Shown here: positions 33,359 through 38,889 of the stretch, piece after piece
Layout of the letters: each line of letters begins with the position of its first letter
Position numbering within the stretch: position 1 is the first letter of the stretch
DNA from: Meiothermus hypogaeus
Lineage (GTDB): Bacteria; Deinococcota; Deinococci; Deinococcales; Thermaceae
Direction of reading: 5' to 3'
Length of the DNA: 38,889 nt
Assembly (NCBI RefSeq): GCF_003574035.1
Contig: NZ_QWKY01000029.1
Span: 1-38,889 of the forward strand
Notes under the pieces: generated by a model
Told to the model about the DNA's origin: nothing
The model's input: only the letters and a program-made list of their open reading frames with translations
The model's database searches: none
Translations under genes and position numbers: made by a program

Positions 33359-33934
33359 TTACGGGTTTTGCACCGTCCCCATGCCGGTCACGAAGGTGGC
33401 AGTGAGGGTACTTTTGGCAACCTGGCCCTGGGTAGCGCTATTTTCCTCCACCAGCAAATAGAAGGTCTTGGGGCCCGCACTGTCCACCGGGAATACCCGC
33501 TCGCTGCTGACAATCTGGATATAAGTCCAGTTGGGCAAACCTCCGGGTAGCGAGATGCGCTTGTCCTGGTCTGGGCGGATGACATCGGGTTCGTTGGCCA
33601 AAGCCACCGTGAAGAGGGCGTTGCTACCGGTGTACACGATATTGAGTTGAAGGCTGGCGCTGACCCTTACATACCCGGGCCCCGGCACGTTGATGGTCAC
33701 GCTGCGCCTCAAGTAGTTGGGGGAGTCGGGAATGTCGGTGGTATCCGATTCCACGGCCTGGGCCACGCCGGGGAGGGCGTTGTTTAGAGCGGTAAAGTTG
33801 GCATTGACTTCGGCGGCGCGGATGGGATTCCCGGCGGTGAAGGTATGGGGCAGATTGATGCCTGCCAAGGCCCACAAGCCAAGGCTGGACAGGGCGAAAC
33901 CCAGCGCCAAATAGAAGAGGTTTCTGTTGGGCAT
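33359..33934 (-). CDS. Exported protein with AGxPIxAxEVNxNF motif
   Basis: This 191-residue protein has an N-terminal hydrophobic segment (residues 6-24) acting as signal peptide or anchor. It is followed by FTAGNPIRAAEVNANFTALNNAL (residues 32-54), a motif also present in the 240-residue protein two genes upstream. The remainder is beta-rich (SVTINVPGPGYVRVSASLQLNIVYTG) and resembles a surface-exposed sandwich domain. No function is known. ATG 33934 has GAGG upstream, only 9 bp after the stop of the barrel-like gene, so it is in the same operon. Confidence 0.75.
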   Translation of the reverse strand: MPNRNLFYLALGFALSSLGLWALAGINLPHTFTAGNPIRAAEVNANFTALNNALPGVAQAVESDTTDIPDSPNYLRRSVTINVPGPGYVRVSASLQLNIVYTGSNALFTVALANEPDVIRPDQDKRISLPGGLPNWTYIQIVSSERVFPVDSAGPKTFYLLVEENSATQGQVAKSTLTATFVTGMGTVQNP

Positions 33935-33943
33935 AGCGGTGCC

Positions 33944-34396
33944 TCACAAACGCACGTTGACCCCGCCCCGCAGGCCAAAACCGGCATTGGGGCCGTTGAA
34001 GGTGAAGACCCCCTCGAGGAAGGTGTACACGTTGCCGGTGGGGAGCTCGAGGCCCGCCGCCAGGGCGAAGATGGGGCCGGTCACACCCCCGCTCGAGAAC
34101 AGCAGCCCCAGGCTGGGGCCGGCGTAAATTTGCAGTGGGTCGAGGTTCAGGCTTGCCAGCGGCCCCGCGCTGATGGTGGCGGCAAAGCTGTTGCTGAGTG
34201 CGGCATCGGCCACCGCCCGCAGATGCACCGTGAGCGGGCTGGCCTGCACCAGATTGCGAACCGTGAACTGCACATTGCCCTGCGCCGAGGAGCCCCCGCT
34301 CCCAGCGTTGAAGCTTAGGCCGCCCCCCACGCTAAACTGCTGAGCCCAGGCACACGAAAGCAGTAGCAAGAACCCGAGTATCCAGGCGTTTTTCAT
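33944..34396 (-). CDS. Exported beta-rich protein, possible outer-membrane barrel
   Basis: This 150-residue protein begins with a clear signal peptide ending SCAWAQ (residues 1-18). The mature part is a run of alternating hydrophobic strands rich in Gly, Ser, Asn and Phe, ending FGLRGGVNVRL with a C-terminal hydrophobic residue, as in small outer-membrane barrel proteins. Thermaceae have an outer envelope layer, so such a location is plausible. The ATG is fixed by GGAGGTGA eight bases upstream. It lies between the two AGxPIxAxEVN proteins in a tight operon. No family is recognised. Confidence 0.72.
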   Translation of the reverse strand: MKNAWILGFLLLLSCAWAQQFSVGGGLSFNAGSGGSSAQGNVQFTVRNLVQASPLTVHLRAVADAALSNSFAATISAGPLASLNLDPLQIYAGPSLGLLFSSGGVTGPIFALAAGLELPTGNVYTFLEGVFTFNGPNAGFGLRGGVNVRL

Positions 34397-34409
34397 GCCT
34401 TCACCTCCA

Positions 34410-35132
34410 TCAGAGCTGCTTGATGACCAGCACGTTGAACTTGGCTCCGTCAGGCATGTCAATCCCATCGGCACGGAAGATGCGCCAGCGGCCTGTGCCG
34501 CTATCATAGGAAACCCCAATGGGCGCATTGATAACGGGATCGGCATCGTTACTGACGGGAGTTACGGTCAGGATGGCATTGGGGTCGCCGTTGATCATGG
34601 GGTTGTCCAGGGTGGTACGTGGGCCGTTGATGTTGGCAGCGGCAGCGGTGTGCACGAAGGCCGGTTTGGTGCCTGTAACCCGGATAGGGCCATTAACTTG
34701 CAGGGCAGTTCCTGCGGGGGCAACGGCAGAGAGGGCCACGCCGCCGATGGCTCTGCCCTCTACCCCCAGGCCCCCGCCTGTCGAGGAGCCAATTACTCCC
34801 CATCCGCTGTCGGCTACCACACCCCAGACACCCACATTCAAACCTCCGGCGCCCTCTCCGCGAAGGGCCGTGCCGCCAGCGGCTTCGTTGTGGACACGGA
34901 AGCCCGCGGTGCTGGCATTGCTACCGGTCAGGTTTACCCCAAAGCTGAGTGAAGGTCGATCCTCGAGGGCCTGCACAGCCGTTTTGAGGGTGTTGAAGTT
35001 GTCGTTGACCTCGCTGGCCTTGATGGGCGTGCCCGCGCTGAAGCTGGTGAGCGCCCCCACGCTCAGCGCCCAAAGCCCAGAAGCCACCATGCCTGCACCC
35101 AGAGTAAAGAAGAAAAGGTTTTTCCCGCGCAT
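34410..35132 (-). CDS. Exported surface protein with Gly-rich repeats and AGxPIxAxEVNxNF motif
   Basis: This 240-residue protein has a signal or anchor segment (residues 5-26) and [28 protein letters not shown] (31-58), which reads like a short coiled coil. A repetitive Gly/Val/Ala region follows ([31 protein letters not shown]), as in fibrous tail or surface proteins. The C-terminus is a small domain ending [12 protein letters not shown]. Secretion to the cell surface is expected, but the role is unknown. ATG 35132 is chosen because GGAGGG precedes it; the longer frame upstream overlaps the small lipoprotein gene. Its relative 33359-33934 lies two genes downstream. Confidence 0.75.
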   Translation of the reverse strand: MRGKNLFFFTLGAGMVASGLWALSVGALTSFSAGTPIKASEVNDNFNTLKTAVQALEDRPSLSFGVNLTGSNASTAGFRVHNEAAGGTALRGEGAGGLNVGVWGVVADSGWGVIGSSTGGGLGVEGRAIGGVALSAVAPAGTALQVNGPIRVTGTKPAFVHTAAAANINGPRTTLDNPMINGDPNAILTVTPVSNDADPVINAPIGVSYDSGTGRWRIFRADGIDMPDGAKFNVLVIKQL

Positions 35133-35140
35133 ACGCCCTC

Positions 35141-35272
35141 CTACTGCCAGTTGGCCTGATCCCATCGGCTGTTGTCCCAGATGCCTGCATTGCCGCCGCC
35201 TCCGCCCCCACAGGCCACCAGGGTGGCCAGAATTAGGGCCAGGAGGGCGAGCCGTCCAAGGGTTTGTTTCAT
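35141..35272 (-). CDS. 43-residue lipoprotein
   Basis: This is a small gene. It encodes [23 protein letters not shown], i.e. a complete lipoprotein signal peptide with lipobox LVAC (Cys21), a run of six Gly, and a short tail [19 protein letters not shown] 35272 has GGGAG five bases upstream, and the stop lies 8 bp before the next gene's ATG, so it is a real member of the operon. The mature peptide of 23 residues would be attached to the membrane with a Trp-rich tail outside. No function can be named. Confidence 0.75.
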   Translation of the reverse strand: MKQTLGRLALLALILATLVACGGGGGGNAGIWDNSRWDQANWQ

Positions 35273-35295
35273 GGGTTGCTCCCTTTGGGATGGCT

Positions 35296-35490
35296 TCAGC
35301 GAATCCCAAAAACCCGCCCGCCCGAGTTTCGGCAGAGCTGCTCCAGGTACTGCAAGAGCAACAGCGGGCTCTCGAACTCGAGCCGCCTGCCGGTTTCGGG
35401 GTCCAAGAGAACCGCCCGCCAGGGTTGCTGGGGCGTGGCCGGCTCGAGGTGCAGCACCAGGTCGAGCGGTTGGGGAGGCTTCGCTTCCAT
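35296..35490 (-). CDS. Small hypothetical protein
   Basis: This 64-residue protein has the pattern [29 protein letters not shown]: an aromatic strand, a charged turn and a helix. Short proteins of similar pattern occur widely beside regulators in Deinococcota and Chloroflexota; their function is unknown. It has no signal peptide. ATG 35490 has no good RBS and lies 28 bp after the stop of the BTAD regulator gene, so it may be translated from that mRNA. It precedes the small lipoprotein gene by 23 bp. Confidence 0.55.
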   Translation of the reverse strand: MEAKPPQPLDLVLHLEPATPQQPWRAVLLDPETGRRLEFESPLLLLQYLEQLCRNSGGRVFGIR

Positions 35491-35518
35491 CGCCAGGCCA
35501 AGGCTAGCAAGGGGTGCG

Positions 35519-38500
35519 TCACTCGAACGTCATTGCCAGCCGGGCCCGGAGAGCCCCCTCGCCGACGCTGCGAAACCGGGCGATGCCGCCGTGCAGCGCA
35601 AGGGCTTGCTCGAGGTCGGCTCGGGCCTTAGCCCGCTCCATAAGCGCCAGCCAGGCCCCGCCTCGGCTATAAAGGACGTTTATTTTCTGGGTCTCGCTGC
35701 GGGCGGTTTCGAGGGCCTCCTGGGCCAGACGCAGGGCGGCTTTGGGGTTGTGCTGGGCCAGCTCGAGCTCGGCGTAAAGCTGTTTGACCTCGGAGGCGCC
35801 CCACTGAAGGTTTTCCGCGAGCTCTAAGGCCCGCTCCAGATCCCGCGTGGCCTCGGCGGTCTGGCCCAACCCCAGCCAGGCCTCGGCCCGCACCAACAGG
35901 GCTATCAACTCCTGGCGTTGTACCCCGCCCTGCCGGGCTTTCTGGAGGATGTCCTCGGTCTCGCCGATGGCTTTGGCGTAACAACCCTGGCCCAGGTGCA
36001 CCCGCGCCCGCACCATCCCAATGCGCTCTTGCAAGAGCCAGAAGCTCGAGGGGGCCGGGCTGTGCTGCCGCATCAGGCCCTCGGCCTGCTCGATCCAGTC
36101 CAGGGCCTCGGTAGGCCGTTCCTGGAGCATCAGGGTCAGGCTATGGCAAAGCCGGGCCTCAATCTGGTGATAGGGCGTGAGGCTTTGCGCCAGCTTGAGC
36201 GCCTCGAGCCCGTCCTGGTGGGCTTCTTGCAAGAGCCCCAGGTCGCGCTGGTAGTGAGTCACAAAAACCAGCGGGTAGAAGGCTTCGGCAGGGGAAACCT
36301 CGAGGGCATACGCGTAGGCCCGGCGGCTGGCCTCCATTGCGCCGAACAGGTCGTACTGGTCGTCGAGCACCATCCCCCGGTAGAACCAGACGCTCGAGCG
36401 CTGGAGGGGTGTCCGGGCGATTTGCTGCATCTCCTCGAGCTGGGCTAGTTGTTCCTTGGGGCCGGCATGCCCGACCTGGCGGCTCAAATAAAAGCGCTGG
36501 TTGAGGGCCTCGAAGCGCTGGGGGTGTTCGGGGGGCAGATTTTCCAGGGTTCGCAAAAAGTACCCGTCGGCCTCCTGGTAGGCCCCCAAGCCGTGGGTTT
36601 GCAAGGCGGCTCTGAGCCACCACACCGCGGCCTGTTCGGACTGTCCGGCCATTTGGAAATAGCCGGCAACCTGGGCCGGGTGTACCGCCTGCTGGGCAAA
36701 GTGCTGGGCCAGGCGGGCCGAAATCAGCTTGCGGCGGTCGGGTTGCAGGGTTTCGGCGATGGTGCGGGCGATTAGGTCGTGGGTGAAGCGGTAGCCCTGG
36801 GGCGTGTTCTTCAGCAGTTGATGCTGGCAGGCCTGCTCCAGCGCCTCGCAGACCTCCCAGTCCGAAAGCGCGGTGGCCTGGGCCAGCAGGTAGGAGCCGA
36901 AGGTTTCCTCGCCGACCAGCGCTGCTACTTCCAGGCTGCGCCGCACCGCCGCCCCCTGGTGCTCGAGGCGGCCCAGGATGGCCTGGCGCACGCTGGGGGC
37001 GATGGGCAGCTCGGTGTAGTCGTGGGTAGACTCGTCGTAAGGGGTCTCCCACACGCCGCCTTCCCCCAGTCGTAGCTCACCGGACTCGAAGAGGCTACGC
37101 AGGGTCTCCAGCACAAAGAGCGGGTTGCCCGAGGTGGCCCGGTAGACCCGCTGCGGAAACAGCCGGGCTGGCCGCCCGGAAAGGTGGGCAATGAGTTCGG
37201 CCACCTCGAGCTCGCTCAGGGGTTCTAGCTCGAGCCAGACGGCCCGCTGGCCGTTACGCCAGTCTTGATAGCGACGGGCTACTTCCGGCCCCACCTCGTC
37301 GGGGCGCACCGTGACCACCAACCGAGCCGACGCCCCGCGCTGCTCCAGCCCCACCGCCAGCGCCCGGAGGCTCCAGGGGTCGCTGTAGTGCTCGTCCTCG
37401 CTGAGAAAAACCGTGCTGCCGTGGGCCTCTATCATCAACTCCACCAGCCCCGAGAAAAACCGCACCAGGGTGCTTTCGTCCAGCGGCGGCGGAGGGGTGT
37501 CCCACAACTCGGGCACCAGCCGGGAAGCCTCGAGGCGTATCCAGCTTTTTGGCTTCAGGTCGGGCTTGGTGCTCAGGGCCTGGCGCACCCAGCGGGTCAT
37601 GGAAGCGTAGGGGGTTGGCCCGTCGCCGGGTTGGCCCGAGAGCGTAATGTAGGGGCCCTTGTCGGCCAGCAATTCTTTGGCCAGGCGGCTCTTGCCCACC
37701 CCTGCCGGGCCGGCGATGAGGAGGACTTTTTGGTGTTGCCAGGCCACCTCGAGCCGCTTCAGAGCGGAGGCTCGCCCTACCAGCGGCGGGTTGAAATGGG
37801 GGCTGCTGGAGCGGTTCCCACGAATAGTCGGTGCAGCGGTTTTTGCCGTACCGACTACAATACGACGCACCGCGTGCGCCTTATTGGTGGGAAACGCGAT
37901 GCGGGCTTCGGGTTGCACTCGAGGGGTCGGCTTGCGCCGGCGAATCTGCTCGGCCAGGGCCTGGGTTTCCGGTAGCGGCTCTAAGGCCAGCTCCCGCTGC
38001 AACACCTCACACAGCCGCTTGTACTGTTGCAGGGCCCCCTCGGTCTGCCCGAGCAATGCATAAAGCCGCATGGCCTCGCGGTGAAAATGTTCCTGCAGCT
38101 CGTCGTGGCGAATCAGCTCCCGGTACAGCTCCAGGGCAAGCTGGATTTTCCCGCCGGCCTCGTGCTGCTTGGCCTGACCCTCGAGGGCCACCGCCCAAAG
38201 CCGCCCCAGCCGCTCGCGCCAGCGCCGCAGCCAGTCGCTGTAGGTTTCCTCTTCCAGCTCCAAGCCTTGCAAAAACTCGCCTTTATAGGTTGCCAATGCT
38301 TCGGGCCAGTGTTGCGCCTCGACCTGGGCCAAAAAGCGCTGTACGTCCAAGCCAAAACCCACCAGCTCGAGCTGCTCGCGTCCGGCAAGGATATAGGCCC
38401 CCAAGGGGCTATTGCTCAGCCGGTACAGCGTCTGCCGCAGATTGTGCTGCCCACGGCTCTCGGCGTGGCCTCCCCACAGCAGCTCAACCAACCGATGGCG

Positions 38501-38617
38501 GGGCTGGCGACCCTCGAGGGCCAAGAAGGCCAGCAATGCGACCGCCTTGCGCGGCAGATCCAGTTCCCGATCTTCGCAGCGCAGTTTGGGAGAACCCAGT
38601 AGCTCTATTTGCAGCAT
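35519..38617 (-). CDS. Large transcriptional regulator: winged helix, BTAD, AAA ATPase, TPR
   Basis: This 1032-residue regulator of the SARP/AfsR-like type has an N-terminal OmpR-like winged helix ([14 protein letters not shown] to about residue 95), then the BTAD domain (about 100-232; ending [20 protein letters not shown]). Residues 241-269 are encoded by a palindromic repeat element. An AAA-type ATPase follows ([10 protein letters not shown]; Walker A GPAGVGKS near 303-310; [13 protein letters not shown] as Walker B-like). The C-terminal ~440 residues are TPR-like helical repeats. ATG 38617 is preferred because family members begin at this point; an upstream ATG (38671) adds 18 unrelated residues. 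It heads the minus-strand surface-protein cluster and may control it. The signal it senses is unknown. Confidence 0.9.
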   Translation of the reverse strand: MLQIELLGSPKLRCEDRELDLPRKAVALLAFLALEGRQPRHRLVELLWGGHAESRGQHNLRQTLYRLSNSPLGAYILAGREQLELVGFGLDVQRFLAQVEAQHWPEALATYKGEFLQGLELEEETYSDWLRRWRERLGRLWAVALEGQAKQHEAGGKIQLALELYRELIRHDELQEHFHREAMRLYALLGQTEGALQQYKRLCEVLQRELALEPLPETQALAEQIRRRKPTPRVQPEARIAFPTNKAHAVRRIVVGTAKTAAPTIRGNRSSSPHFNPPLVGRASALKRLEVAWQHQKVLLIAGPAGVGKSRLAKELLADKGPYITLSGQPGDGPTPYASMTRWVRQALSTKPDLKPKSWIRLEASRLVPELWDTPPPPLDESTLVRFFSGLVELMIEAHGSTVFLSEDEHYSDPWSLRALAVGLEQRGASARLVVTVRPDEVGPEVARRYQDWRNGQRAVWLELEPLSELEVAELIAHLSGRPARLFPQRVYRATSGNPLFVLETLRSLFESGELRLGEGGVWETPYDESTHDYTELPIAPSVRQAILGRLEHQGAAVRRSLEVAALVGEETFGSYLLAQATALSDWEVCEALEQACQHQLLKNTPQGYRFTHDLIARTIAETLQPDRRKLISARLAQHFAQQAVHPAQVAGYFQMAGQSEQAAVWWLRAALQTHGLGAYQEADGYFLRTLENLPPEHPQRFEALNQRFYLSRQVGHAGPKEQLAQLEEMQQIARTPLQRSSVWFYRGMVLDDQYDLFGAMEASRRAYAYALEVSPAEAFYPLVFVTHYQRDLGLLQEAHQDGLEALKLAQSLTPYHQIEARLCHSLTLMLQERPTEALDWIEQAEGLMRQHSPAPSSFWLLQERIGMVRARVHLGQGCYAKAIGETEDILQKARQGGVQRQELIALLVRAEAWLGLGQTAEATRDLERALELAENLQWGASEVKQLYAELELAQHNPKAALRLAQEALETARSETQKINVLYSRGGAWLALMERAKARADLEQALALHGGIARFRSVGEGALRARLAMTFE
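37811..37902 (-). repeat. Palindromic three-stem repeat element, in-frame copy (B)
   Basis: On the minus strand this 92-bp segment aligns without gaps to copy A (about 11 differences). It is read through in frame by the regulator gene as [18 protein letters not shown] and 13 further residues, exactly between the BTAD and ATPase domains. The outer arms GCGTTTCCCAC/GTGGGAACCGC are conserved; the first inner hairpin has two mismatches, the second is largely kept. The insertion adds about 30 residues to a flexible linker and has no stop in the used frame. Confidence 0.8.
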
Positions 38618-38710
38618 GGTGTGAGGCTTTCCAGATTCAGATGGGAAACAGGCTCCTGCCGTTTGTTGCATTCAATTTAGCTAGAGGATAGCAAAGGGCC
38701 GGGTTATTTG

Positions 38711-38732
38711 GGGTTAAGGGAATCTTTAACCC
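38711..38732. terminator. Hairpin between two minus-strand genes
   Basis: GGGTTAA (38711-38717) and TTAACCC (38726-38732) form a perfect 7-bp stem with an 8-base loop. It lies between the stop at 38750 of the upstream gene and the regulator start at 38617. No T-run follows, so it may be a weak terminator or an operator of the regulator gene. Confidence 0.4.
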
Positions 38733-38749
38733 GACATTCCGCACCATTC

Positions 38750-38889
38750 TTATTCCAGGAGGTAATATCGCTCCACCCCCAGCAGACGGGCTGCCGTCTC
38801 GTGATGGGGTGTCAGGTTGAGCACCCGGGGCCTGCCCTCCAGCACCACCAGACGCACCCACAGGAAAAGCTGGAACACCCAGCGTAGGG
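38750..38889 (-). CDS. C-terminal end of an unidentified gene
   Basis: The minus strand is open from the window edge to TAA at 38752-38750. It encodes 45 residues, LRWVFQLFLWVRLVVLEG, then RPRVLNLTPHHETAARLLG and VERYYLLE. Codon choice is like that of the neighbours (G/C in third positions), which supports a real gene whose start lies beyond the window. The family is not recognised from this fragment. It is upstream of, and co-directional with, the BTAD regulator. Confidence 0.5.
   Translation of the reverse strand, partial: LRWVFQLFLWVRLVVLEGRPRVLNLTPHHETAARLLGVERYYLLE

Noticed and set aside
34410-35522. Long form of the Gly-rich surface protein starting at 35522
   Set aside because: The upstream part overlaps the small lipoprotein and the 64-residue gene and has no signal peptide at its start. 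GGAGGG before ATG 35132 and the signal segment there fix the real start.

Overview
The window looks like chromosome from a moderately thermophilic member of the Deinococcota, most probably Meiothermus or a near relative. This is inferred from high GC, the very frequent hexamer CTCGAG, several -10 boxes placed only 6-10 bases before start codons (leaderless transcripts), and the gene content. No rRNA, tRNA or CRISPR array was seen.

Left part (1-11.4 kb). A glgC remnant at the left edge meets, head to head, a membrane protein that also seems to lack its N-terminus. Then come a DapA-family lyase, a LEA14-type lipoprotein and a tRNA-dihydrouridine synthase. The histidine utilisation locus follows: hutH on the minus strand, divergent from hutC-hutU-hutI, with a palindrome over both -10 boxes. 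An SDR and an alpha/beta hydrolase follow hutI. A ureohydrolase at 16.7-17.7 kb could supply the otherwise missing HutG step.

11.4-13.9 kb. A minus-strand operon holds three DHFR/RibD-C-like proteins and a DUF2200 protein behind a clear promoter.

13.7-16.7 kb. This AT-richer island is the best candidate for something undescribed. An integron-type integrase with its catalytic core deleted lies divergent from three tightly overlapping minus-strand genes: a nuclease-like protein, a DNA methyltransferase and a second nuclease-like protein. The last gene is followed, two bases after its stop codon, by an attC-like imperfect palindrome, and a promoter lies at the integrase side. The layout is that of an integron remnant carrying a restriction-modification cassette.

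16.7-29.1 kb. Lipid catabolism: two acyl-CoA dehydrogenases, an APH-like phosphotransferase, an SDR, an acyl-CoA ligase, and a FadN/hotdog/thiolase operon. The promoters of fadE and of the fadN operon share an almost identical 20-base element.

29.1-32.3 kb. A second, AT-richer restriction-modification pair (nuclease plus D12-class methyltransferase), then a Nudix protein and guanine deaminase.

32.3-38.9 kb. A minus-strand run of small exported or surface proteins, including a 43-residue lipoprotein, lies downstream of a large BTAD/AAA/TPR regulator. A 92-bp three-stem palindromic element occurs twice: once between genes, and once in frame inside the regulator gene at a domain linker, in the manner of Rickettsia palindromic elements. 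The end of another minus-strand gene closes the window.
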